Origin: DATBIO01 sp036556965
GTDB lineage: Bacteria > Acidobacteriota > Vicinamibacteria > Fen-336
Reading direction: 5' to 3'
DNA: 8,187 nucleotides
NCBI GenBank assembly: GCA_036556965.1
Contig: DATBIO010000026.1
Span: 1-8,187, forward strand
Position 1 is the first letter of the stretch; each line of letters begins with the position of its first letter. Positions 1 to 7,354 of the stretch are shown piece by piece. A program made the translations under genes and the position numbers. The notes beneath the pieces are model-generated. The model did no database searches. It saw nothing but the letters and a program-made list of their open reading frames with translations, and was not told the origin of the DNA.

Positions 1-924
1 CCTTTCGTCCTGGCCACGGTGGTGGCCCGCACCCCGCCTATCTCCGCGCACCTCGGGGACATGGCCCTCGTCACCGCCGAGGGCGTCCTCCACGGCTGGG
101 TGGGAGGGAGCTGCACCCGGGAGACGGTCCTCAGCGAGGCGCGCCGGGCGCTCGCGGACGGGCAGCCGCGCTCGGCGGTCCTGGACCCCGATCCGGACCG
201 GCGAGAGGCGCCGGGCGTTTCCGTCCACCGGATGACCTGCCACAGCGGAGGGAACGTGGAGATCCACATCCAGCCCGTGCTGCCGCCGCCCGCGCTGCTC
301 GTCTTCGGCGTCTCGCCCACCGCGCGCGCGCTGGCCCGCCTGGCCCAGGCCATGGGCTGGGCCGTGCACGTCGTCGATCCCGCGGCGGACCCCTCGGCCT
401 TCCCCGGCGCGGCCTCCGTGTCCGCCGCTCCCGGAGAGCTGCGGCTGGGGCAGAGCGCGCCCACGCTGGCCGTGGTGGCCACGCAGGGCCAGTGGGACGA
501 GGACGCGCTGCTGGCCGCCCTCGCGCATCGGCCCGACTACGTCGGGGTGGTGGCCAGCCCGCGCCGTTTCGCGGAGATGCGCCGGACACTGGCGGGCCGG
601 GCGGAGGAGGCCGACCTGGGACGCATCCGGAGCCCCGCCGGCCTCGACCTCGGCGCGCGGCTGCCGGAGGAGGTCGCGCTGAGCATCCTGGCGGAGGCGG
701 TGAAGCTGCGGCACGAGGCGGCCGCCCGGCCGGGGACGGAGGCGCCGTCTCCCGCGGCGCCCGCCGCCGAGGCGCGTGACCCCGTGTGCGGGATGACCGT
801 GCGCGTCGAGGGCGCGCCCCACCGGGCGCAGCACGAGGGCCGCGACTTCTTCTTCTGCGCCGCCGGCTGCCGCGAGCGCTTCCTGCAGGACCCGCGGCGC
901 TACCTGGACGCAGCGCCGCGGTGA
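1..924 (+). CDS. coxF: CoxF/XdhC-family CODH maturation protein fused to a C-terminal YHS domain (5' partial)
   Basis: The frame is open from base 1 and gives 307 residues before TGA at 922-924, so the N-terminus (probably a few tens of residues) lies upstream. The GTG at 19 is internal, because PFVLATV before it already belongs to the conserved XdhC N-terminal strand. The order is: XdhC/CoxI domain with the GWVGGSC motif (about residues 37-43) and TCHSGG (about 79-84); a Rossmann-like XdhC C-terminal domain starting at LLVFGVSPTARAL, with VVASPRRF and SPAGLDLGARLPEEVALSILAE; an Ala/Pro linker; and a YHS domain from about residue 260 (DPVCGM, then FFFCAAGC, cysteines 263, 286, 290). XdhC-like proteins help finish molybdenum hydroxylases, and in Oligotropha CoxF is linked to inserting copper into CODH (recalled from the literature). 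YHS domains occur in copper and heavy-metal proteins, so a metal-handling role is my inference. It overlaps coxD by 4 nt. The family is secure; coxF rather than coxI rests on synteny. Confidence 0.88.
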   Translation, partial: PFVLATVVARTPPISAHLGDMALVTAEGVLHGWVGGSCTRETVLSEARRALADGQPRSAVLDPDPDRREAPGVSVHRMTCHSGGNVEIHIQPVLPPPALLVFGVSPTARALARLAQAMGWAVHVVDPAADPSAFPGAASVSAAPGELRLGQSAPTLAVVATQGQWDEDALLAALAHRPDYVGVVASPRRFAEMRRTLAGRAEEADLGRIRSPAGLDLGARLPEEVALSILAEAVKLRHEAAARPGTEAPSPAAPAAEARDPVCGMTVRVEGAPHRAQHEGRDFFFCAAGCRERFLQDPRRYLDAAPR

Positions 925-1814
925 ACCCCGAGGTCCGCGACCTGCTGGAGGCCCTCGAAGGCGAGGGATACGTCGCGGACGCCGACATCGCCACCGCCCT
1001 CTTCCTGGCCCGCGGACTGCGCAAGCCCCTGCTGGTGGAGGGCGACGCGGGGGTGGGGAAGACGGAGCTGGCCAAGGTCCTGGCCCGCCTGCTCGACGCC
1101 GAGCTGATCCGGCTCCAGTGCTACGAGGGGCTGGACGTCCAGACCGCGCTCTACGAGTGGGACTACCCGCGGCAGATGCTGCGCCTGCGCCTGGCCGAGG
1201 GCCGCGGCGGGAGCACGGCGGACCTGGAATCGCGGATCTTCAGCCGCGAGTACCTGCTGGAGCGCCCGCTCCTCCGCGCCATCACCCACGAGGGGCGCCC
1301 CCCCGTGCTCCTCATCGACGAGATCGACCGCGCCGACGACGGCTTCGAGGCCTTCCTGCTGGAGCTGCTCTCGGACTTCCAGGTCACCATCCCCGAGATC
1401 GGCACCATCCGCGCCCGGGAGCCTCCGCACGTCTTGCTCACCTCCAACCGCACGCGCGACCTGGGCGACGCGCTCCGGCGGCGCTGCCTGTACCTCTACA
1501 TCGAGCACCCGAGCCTGGAGAAGGAGGTCCGCATCATCCGCACGCGCTGCCCCGACGCGGGAGCGCGGCTGGCCCACGACGTGGGCCGCTTCCTGCAGGC
1601 GCTGCGCGCGCGTCCCCTGGTCAAGCCCCCGGGGGTGGCGGAGACGCTGGACTGGACGCGGGCGCTGCTCAGCCTGCGCACGGAGTCGCTGGAGCCCGAG
1701 CTCGTCACGCGCACGCTGGGCTGCCTGCTGAAGGACCGCCACGACCTCCAGGCGGTCTCCCCCTCGGAGGTGGCGGCGCTGGTCTCGCGGCTCCGCGACG
1801 AGGCGCCGCCGTGA
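921..1814 (+). CDS. coxD: MoxR-type AAA+ ATPase, CODH maturation chaperone CoxD
   Basis: This is a 297-residue protein, close to the roughly 295 residues of Oligotropha CoxD. The start is the GTG at 921, which overlaps the coxF stop as GTGA; there is no good Shine-Dalgarno sequence, so coupling to coxF translation is likely. An upstream in-frame extension only reads the other frame of the YHS domain. Visible motifs are Walker A GDAGVGKT (41-48), Walker B VLLIDE (129-134), a sensor-1 region LLTSNRTRD (172-180, Asn176) and an arginine-rich finger region ALRRRC (184-189). The C-terminal lid is helical. MoxR ATPases act with VWA-domain partners to remodel proteins, and that partner is the next gene. 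In Oligotropha, CoxD is needed for building the Mo-S-Cu site, including sulfuration of molybdenum. The protein is cytoplasmic. Nothing is missing or truncated. Confidence 0.95.
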   Translation: MNPEVRDLLEALEGEGYVADADIATALFLARGLRKPLLVEGDAGVGKTELAKVLARLLDAELIRLQCYEGLDVQTALYEWDYPRQMLRLRLAEGRGGSTADLESRIFSREYLLERPLLRAITHEGRPPVLLIDEIDRADDGFEAFLLELLSDFQVTIPEIGTIRAREPPHVLLTSNRTRDLGDALRRRCLYLYIEHPSLEKEVRIIRTRCPDAGARLAHDVGRFLQALRARPLVKPPGVAETLDWTRALLSLRTESLEPELVTRTLGCLLKDRHDLQAVSPSEVAALVSRLRDEAPP

Positions 1815-2932
1815 GCGACGCCGCCCTCCGCCTGGCGCGGCTGGGCGAGGCGCTGCGCGGCCACGGGGTGGCCGCCACCCTGCGCGACGAGCTGGACGCG
1901 GCGGAGGCCCTCGGCCACGTCGACCGCGCGGACCGCGCGGAGGTGCGGGCGGCGCTGCGCATCGCCATGCGCATCCCGCGCTCCGCCTTCGCCACCTTCG
2001 ACCGCCTGTTCGGCGTCTTCTGGGAGGGCGCGCCGCCGCCCCCGCCCGCCATGGCGCCGCCACCGCGCCCGGCCGCGAGGCCGAACGCGCGCGGCGTCCT
2101 GCGCTGGGACCCGGACCGGCGCCGCCTCGGCGACGACGGCGGCGACCCCTCGCCCGACGGCGCGCATCCGGGCTACAGTCCCGACGCCGTGCTTCGGCAC
2201 AAGCCCTTCGAGGAGGCCTGGACCGAGGGCGAGCTGGCGGCCATGGAGCGGCTGCTGGCTCGTCTGGCCCGCCGCCTGGCCACGCGCCGCAGCCGGCGCC
2301 TCGTCCCCACGCGCGGCCGCGGACGGCCCGACCTGCGCGGCAGCTACCGCCGGGCCCTGCGCACGTCGGGCGAGGTGCTCGCCTTCGCCCGCCGCGCGCG
2401 CGCCGTGGAGAGGCCGCGCCTGGTGTTCCTCCTGGACACCAGCGGGTCCATGGACGGCTGCAGCCGGTTCCTGCTGACCTTCGTCCTCTGCCTGCGCCGC
2501 GCCGCCCCCGGGGCCGAGGCCTTCGCCTTCAACACCGAGCTCGTCCCCCTCACGCGCGTGCTGGCGCCGGGCAAGGTGCGGCTGACCCTCGACCGCCTGG
2601 CCGCCTCCGTCCCCGACTGGTCGGGAGGGACGCGCATCGGAGCCTGCCTGGCCGACTTCGTGCGCGAGCACCTGGCCGCGGTGGACCCGCGGACGGTGGT
2701 GGTCGTGCTCAGCGACGGCCTCGACCGGGGCGATCCCGCGCTGCTGGGGGACGCGCTGCGGACCATCGCGCGCCGCGCGCGCCGGCTGATATGGCTCAAC
2801 CCGCTGATGGGCGACGCGCGCTGGGAGCCGGCGGCGGCGGGGATGGAGGCGGCCCTGCCCCACATCGACCACCTGGCCTCCGCCCACGACCTCTCCTCCC
2901 TCGAGCGGCTGCTGCCGCAGATCGCGAGCTGA
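1811..2932 (+). CDS. coxE: von Willebrand factor A domain protein CoxE, CODH maturation
   Basis: The protein has 373 residues, starting at the GTG at 1811 that overlaps the coxD stop as GTGA. Residues 1-72 are a helical N-terminal region, followed by a Pro/Ala-rich linker (about 74-93) that is probably disordered. An Arg-rich segment (about 152-184) precedes the VWA domain (about 201-373). The metal-ion-dependent adhesion site is complete: DTSGS at 209-213, Thr274 in SGGTRIG, and Asp302 in LSDGLDRGD. This matches the VWA_CoxE family; Oligotropha CoxE is about 400 residues. VWA proteins of this kind pair with MoxR ATPases, here CoxD, and the pair is thought to act on apo-CODH, with CoxE tied to copper insertion in Oligotropha. 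No signal peptide or membrane segment is seen, so it is probably cytoplasmic. An 8-nt gap separates it from coxG. Confidence 0.93.
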   Translation: MSDAALRLARLGEALRGHGVAATLRDELDAAEALGHVDRADRAEVRAALRIAMRIPRSAFATFDRLFGVFWEGAPPPPPAMAPPPRPAARPNARGVLRWDPDRRRLGDDGGDPSPDGAHPGYSPDAVLRHKPFEEAWTEGELAAMERLLARLARRLATRRSRRLVPTRGRGRPDLRGSYRRALRTSGEVLAFARRARAVERPRLVFLLDTSGSMDGCSRFLLTFVLCLRRAAPGAEAFAFNTELVPLTRVLAPGKVRLTLDRLAASVPDWSGGTRIGACLADFVREHLAAVDPRTVVVVLSDGLDRGDPALLGDALRTIARRARRLIWLNPLMGDARWEPAAAGMEAALPHIDHLASAHDLSSLERLLPQIAS

Positions 2933-2940
2933 CCGCGGGC

Positions 2941-3600
2941 ATGCGCTTCGAGCACGTGTTCACGGTGAAGGCGCCGGTGGAGCGCGTATGGGCCTACCTC
3001 ACCGACCCCTACCGCGTGGCTCCCGCCCTCCCCGGGGCCGCGGTCACGGAGAAGGTGGACGACCGCACCTTCAAGGGGACCATCACCGTGAAGGTGGGCC
3101 CGGTGTCGGCGCGCTACAAGGGCACCGCGCGTTTCGAGGCCCTCGACGCGGCCGCGCGCACGGTGGAGATGACGGGCACGGCGCAGGACGTGAGCGGCCG
3201 GGGCGGGGCCGACCTGAAGATGAGCAGCCGGCTGGCGGAGAGCGCGCCGGGGGAGACGGAGGCCAGCATCGTCTCGGAGGTCAACGTCACCGGCGTGCTC
3301 GCCCAGTTCGGCCGCGGCATGATGCAGGACGTCTCGAACCAGATGTTCCAGCGGTTCACGGAGGCGGTGCGCGCCGAGCTGGAGCGGGGACCCGCCGAGG
3401 CTCCGCCCGCCGCCGCGCCGGAGGGGACGGCGTCCCCGGGCCCCGTCCCCGCCCCGGCGGCGGGCGCCCCCCCCATCGAGGTCGTCTCCTTCGGCACGCA
3501 GATCCTGGGGCGGGCCGCCCTGCGCGCGGCCCGGCGGCCGATGGTGTGGGTCGTGGTGGCGGCGGTCGTCGCCGCCGTCTGGTGGTTGTTCTCGCGATGA
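2941..3600 (+). CDS. coxG: CoxG, SRPBCC-fold membrane-anchored protein (CODH quinone/membrane link)
   Basis: The ATG at 2941 gives 219 residues and places the start right at the first strand of the domain (FEHVFTVKAPVERVWAYL). Further upstream the frame only reads coxE out of phase. Residues 1 to about 147 are a START/SRPBCC fold of the CoxG family, including the conserved FGRGMMQDVSNQMFQRF stretch (123-139). Residues about 150-178 are a Pro/Ala-rich linker. A hydrophobic segment at about 199-216 (MVWVVVAAVVAAVWW) follows a basic stretch and looks like a C-terminal tail anchor with the domain in the cytoplasm. CoxG recruits CODH to the membrane, and work in Mycobacterium indicates that it binds menaquinone and brings it to the enzyme (recalled). 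It lies 8 nt after coxE without a clear ribosome binding site, so reinitiation is likely. The call is firm; the anchor is read from hydrophobicity. Confidence 0.92.
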   Translation: MRFEHVFTVKAPVERVWAYLTDPYRVAPALPGAAVTEKVDDRTFKGTITVKVGPVSARYKGTARFEALDAAARTVEMTGTAQDVSGRGGADLKMSSRLAESAPGETEASIVSEVNVTGVLAQFGRGMMQDVSNQMFQRFTEAVRAELERGPAEAPPAAAPEGTASPGPVPAPAAGAPPIEVVSFGTQILGRAALRAARRPMVWVVVAAVVAAVWWLFSR

Positions 3601-3616
3601 AGCCGTGGCCGATGCG

Positions 3617-3623
3617 AAAGGAG
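3617..3623 (+). promoter_or_regulatory. Ribosome binding site of coxM
   Basis: AAAGGAG lies 8 nt before the coxM ATG at 3632, in the 31-nt gap after coxG. It is a clear Shine-Dalgarno match and fixes the coxM start. The three structural genes have good binding sites, whereas coxD, coxE and coxG have none that I can see. This would favour higher synthesis of the enzyme than of its accessories (inference). Confidence 0.75.
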
Positions 3624-3631
3624 CCTGAGCG

Positions 3632-4501
<870 letters not shown>

Positions 4502-4503
4502 CC

Positions 4504-4971
4504 ATGGCCAAGCACGCGATCACGGTGGCCGTCAACGGCACGCCGCGCCAGGCCGAGGTGGAGTCGCGGCTGCTCCTCGTGCACCTGCTCCGCGAGAACT
4601 TCCGCCTGACCGGCACCCACATCGGCTGCGACACCACCCACTGCGGGGCCTGCACCGTCCTCCTCGACGGCGTGCCCGTCAAGTCCTGCACCGTCCTCGC
4701 CGTGCAGGCGGACGGGCGCGCGGTGGCCACGGTGGAGGGCCTGGAGAAGGACGGGAAGCTCGACCCCATCCAGGAGGGCTTCATGCAGGAGCACGGCCTG
4801 CAATGCGGCTACTGCACGCCGGGCATGCTGATGACGGGCCGCGCCCTCCTCGACCGCAACAAGACGCCCAGCGAGGAGGAGATCCGGCGCGCCATCTCGG
4901 GAAACCTGTGCCGGTGCACCGGCTACGTGAACATCGTCAAGGCCGTGCAGCACGCGGCCGCGGCCAAGTGA
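4504..4971 (+). CDS. coxS: CO dehydrogenase small subunit CoxS (two [2Fe-2S] clusters)
   Basis: The protein has 155 residues, starting at ATG 4504 after a strong ribosome binding site. It is the iron-sulfur subunit that carries electrons from the molybdenum site in CoxL to FAD in CoxM. The N-terminal plant-ferredoxin-like domain (about 5-78) has Cys42, Cys47, Cys50 and Cys62 (GCDTTHCGAC and KSC). The C-terminal helical [2Fe-2S]-binding domain (about 82-152) has Cys101, Cys104, Cys136 and Cys138 (QCGYCTPGM and LCRCTGY). All eight ligands are present, at spacings equal to or within one residue of Oligotropha CoxS. The gene lies between coxM and coxL, and its stop codon shares a base with the coxL ribosome binding site. 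The gene is full-length and ordinary for the family. Confidence 0.97.
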   Translation: MAKHAITVAVNGTPRQAEVESRLLLVHLLRENFRLTGTHIGCDTTHCGACTVLLDGVPVKSCTVLAVQADGRAVATVEGLEKDGKLDPIQEGFMQEHGLQCGYCTPGMLMTGRALLDRNKTPSEEEIRRAISGNLCRCTGYVNIVKAVQHAAAAK

Positions 4972-4976
4972 GGAGG
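4971..4976 (+). promoter_or_regulatory. Ribosome binding site of coxL
   Basis: A perfect AGGAGG overlaps the last base of the coxS stop codon and lies 5 nt before the coxL ATG at 4982. It fixes the coxL start and is the best Shine-Dalgarno sequence in the window. Confidence 0.8.
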
Positions 4977-4981
4977 CGGCC

Positions 4982-7354
4982 ATGAGCAGCGAACCCCGCA
5001 CCGGTCCCGACGTCTGCGGCATGGGCCACTCCATGAAGCGCAAGGAGGACCCGCGCTTCATCCGCGGCCAGGGCAACTACGTGGACGACATCACCCTGCC
5101 CGGCATGGTGCACATGGACATCGTGCGCAGCCCGTACGCCCACGCCAAGATCGTGAAGATCGACACCGCGGCCGCCCTCAAGGTCCCCGGCGTGCTGGCC
5201 GTGATCACGGGGGAGACGCTGGCCCAGTACAAGCTGCACTGGATGCCCACCCTCATGTCCGACACCCAGATGGTGCTCCCCACGGAGAAGGTGATGTACC
5301 AGGCCCAGGAGGTGGCGGCGGTGATCGCCACCGACCGCTACGCGGCCGCGGACGGGGTGGCCGCGGTGGAGGTGGACTACGAGCCGCTGCCCGTGGTGGT
5401 GGACCCCTGGAAGGCCATCGAGCCGGGGGCGCCCGTGCTGCGCACGGACAAGAAGGACAAGAAGGACAACCGCATCTTCCACTGGGAGGCCGGGGACCGG
5501 GAGGGCACGGACAAGGCCATCAAGGAGGCCGCGGCCGTGGTCCGGCAGCGCATCTACATCCCGCGCATCCACGTGGCCTCCATCGAGACCTGCGGCTGCG
5601 TGGCCTCCTTCAACAAGACGGACGGCAAGCTCACGGTCTGGATGACCACCCAGGCGCCCCACGCCATCCGCACGGTGTTCGCCCTGGTGGCCGGCCACGT
5701 GGGCCTCTCCGAGGAGAAGATCCGCATCGTCTCGCCCGACATCGGGGGCGGCTTCGGGGGCAAGGTGCCCGTCTATCCCGGCTACGTCATCGCGGTGGCG
5801 GCCTCCGTGGTGACGGGTCTCCCCGTGAAGTGGGTCGAGGACCGCATGGAGAACCTCCAGGCGGACTCCTTCGCGCGCGACTACCACATGGACGCCGAGC
5901 TGGCCGCGGACAAGGACGGGAAGATCACCGCCGTCCGCATCAAGACCCTGGCCGACCACGGCTACGCGGACGCGGCCGCCAACCCGTCCAAGTTCCCGGC
6001 CGGGCTGTTCTCGATCTGCACGGGCGCCTACGACCTGAAGCACGCCTTCACGGAGGTGGACGGCGTCTACACCAACAAGCCGCCCGGCGGCATCGCCTAC
6101 CGCTGCTCCTTCCGCGTGACGGAGGCCGTGCACGCCATCGAGCGCATGGCCGACGTCCTGGCCCAGCAGCTGGGTGTGGACGCGGCGGAATTCCGCCTGC
6201 GGAACTTCATCCCCCCGGAGAGGTTCCCCTACCGCTCGCCGCTGGGCTGGGAGTACGACAGCGGCAACTACGCGGGCGCCCTCAAGAAGGCCATGGAGAT
6301 GGTGGGCTACGCGGCGCTGCGCAAGGAGCAGGCGGAGAAGCGCGCGCGCGGCGAGCTGATGGGCATCGGGATCTCCAGCTTCGTGGAGATCGTGGGCGCG
6401 GGTCCCTCGAAGCAGTTCGACATCCTCGGCATCAAGATGTTCGACTCCTGCGAGCTGCGCGTCCACCCCACGGGAAAGGCGCTGGCCCGCTTCGGCACCA
6501 AGTCCCAGGGCCAGGGACACGAGACGACCTACGCCCAGATCATCGCCGAGGAGCTCGGCATCCCCGCCGCCCACGTCCAGGTCGAGGAGGGCGACACCGA
6601 CACCGCGCCCTACGGCCTGGGGACCTACGCCAGCCGCTCCACGCCCGTCGCGGGCGCGGCGGGGGCCATGGCCGCGCGCAAGGTCCGCGACAAGGCGCGC
6701 AAGATCGCCGCCCACCTGCTGGAGGTCAGCGAGGAGGACCTCGTGTGGGAGCCCGGGAAGTTCTCGGTGAAGGGCGCGCCGCAGAAGGGCAAGACCATCC
6801 AGGAGATCGCGTTCGCCGCCTACACCAACCACCCCCAGGGCATGGAGGCGGGCCTGGAAGCGACGAACTACTACGACCCGCCCAACCTCACCTTCCCCTT
6901 CGGCAGCTACATCTGCGTGGTGGACATCGACCGCGGCACGGGCGAGGTGAAGGTGCGCCGCTTCGTGGCCGTGGACGACTGCGGCAACATCATCAACCCG
7001 ATGATCGTCCAGGGGCAGGTCCACGGCGGCCTCACCATGGGCATGGCCCCCGCCCTGCTCGAGGAGATCAGCTACGACGAGAGCGGCAACATCCAGGGCG
7101 GCAGCTTCATGGACTACCTGGTGCCGACGGCGGTGGAGACCCCGAAGTGGGAGACCGGCCACACGGTGACGCCGTCGCCCCACCATCCGTTAGGCGCCAA
7201 GGGCGTCGGCGAGTCCGCAACGGTGGGCGCGCCTCCCGCCATCGTCAACGCGGTGGTGGACGCGCTCTCCCACCTCGGCGTCAAGCACATCGACATCCCG
7301 GTCACCCCGGAGAAGGTCTGGCGCATCCTGAAGGACAAGGGGGTCGCGGAGTAG
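4982..7354 (+). CDS. coxL: Form I aerobic CO dehydrogenase large subunit CoxL (Mo-Cu active site)
   Basis: The protein has 790 residues (Oligotropha CoxL has 809) and oxidises CO with water to CO2 at a Mo-S-Cu centre bound to molybdopterin cytosine dinucleotide. It has the xanthine-oxidase-family a/b hammerhead domain (about 25-140) followed by the molybdenum-binding domains. The active-site loop AYRCSFR is at 372-378, and Cys375 is the copper ligand. This loop is diagnostic of form I; form II enzymes carry AYRGAGR. Other visible residues are Gln224 in TTQAPH (equivalent to Gln240 near the Mo oxo group), GGGFGGK (255-261), QGQGHETT (509-516) in the cofactor region, and the catalytic glutamate Glu744 in GAKGVGES (equivalent to Glu763). 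There is no signal peptide. The coxM-S-L order is typical of form I. It is the last gene of the operon and converges on a minus-strand esterase whose frame overlaps its 3' end. Full-length, with all key residues in place. Confidence 0.97.
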   Translation: MSSEPRTGPDVCGMGHSMKRKEDPRFIRGQGNYVDDITLPGMVHMDIVRSPYAHAKIVKIDTAAALKVPGVLAVITGETLAQYKLHWMPTLMSDTQMVLPTEKVMYQAQEVAAVIATDRYAAADGVAAVEVDYEPLPVVVDPWKAIEPGAPVLRTDKKDKKDNRIFHWEAGDREGTDKAIKEAAAVVRQRIYIPRIHVASIETCGCVASFNKTDGKLTVWMTTQAPHAIRTVFALVAGHVGLSEEKIRIVSPDIGGGFGGKVPVYPGYVIAVAASVVTGLPVKWVEDRMENLQADSFARDYHMDAELAADKDGKITAVRIKTLADHGYADAAANPSKFPAGLFSICTGAYDLKHAFTEVDGVYTNKPPGGIAYRCSFRVTEAVHAIERMADVLAQQLGVDAAEFRLRNFIPPERFPYRSPLGWEYDSGNYAGALKKAMEMVGYAALRKEQAEKRARGELMGIGISSFVEIVGAGPSKQFDILGIKMFDSCELRVHPTGKALARFGTKSQGQGHETTYAQIIAEELGIPAAHVQVEEGDTDTAPYGLGTYASRSTPVAGAAGAMAARKVRDKARKIAAHLLEVSEEDLVWEPGKFSVKGAPQKGKTIQEIAFAAYTNHPQGMEAGLEATNYYDPPNLTFPFGSYICVVDIDRGTGEVKVRRFVAVDDCGNIINPMIVQGQVHGGLTMGMAPALLEEISYDESGNIQGGSFMDYLVPTAVETPKWETGHTVTPSPHHPLGAKGVGESATVGAPPAIVNAVVDALSHLGVKHIDIPVTPEKVWRILKDKGVAE

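Noticed and set aside
19..21. GTG at 19 as the start of the CoxF gene
   Set aside because: The frame is open to base 1, and the residues before this codon (PFVLAT) fit the conserved XdhC N-terminal strand, so the gene begins outside the window.
786..920. Upstream extension of coxD to an earlier ATG at 786
   Set aside because: The extra 45 residues are an Arg/Pro-rich out-of-phase reading of the YHS domain. The GTG at 921 gives the family's usual length.
1496..2887. Open frame of 463 residues on the minus strand opposite coxD and coxE
   Set aside because: Low-complexity shadow protein; both plus-strand genes have full motifs through the same region.
3601..3631. Separate promoter for coxMSL in the coxG-coxM gap
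   Set aside because: The gap is only 31 nt, is filled partly by the ribosome binding site, and shows no -35/-10 pair. A promoter inside coxG cannot be excluded, but none was recognised.
4937..7186. Open frame of 749 residues on the minus strand opposite coxL
   Set aside because: Its protein is a low-complexity mix of His, Val, Gly, Arg and Asp with no domain, as expected from the complement of GC-biased codons. coxL on the other strand is unmistakable.
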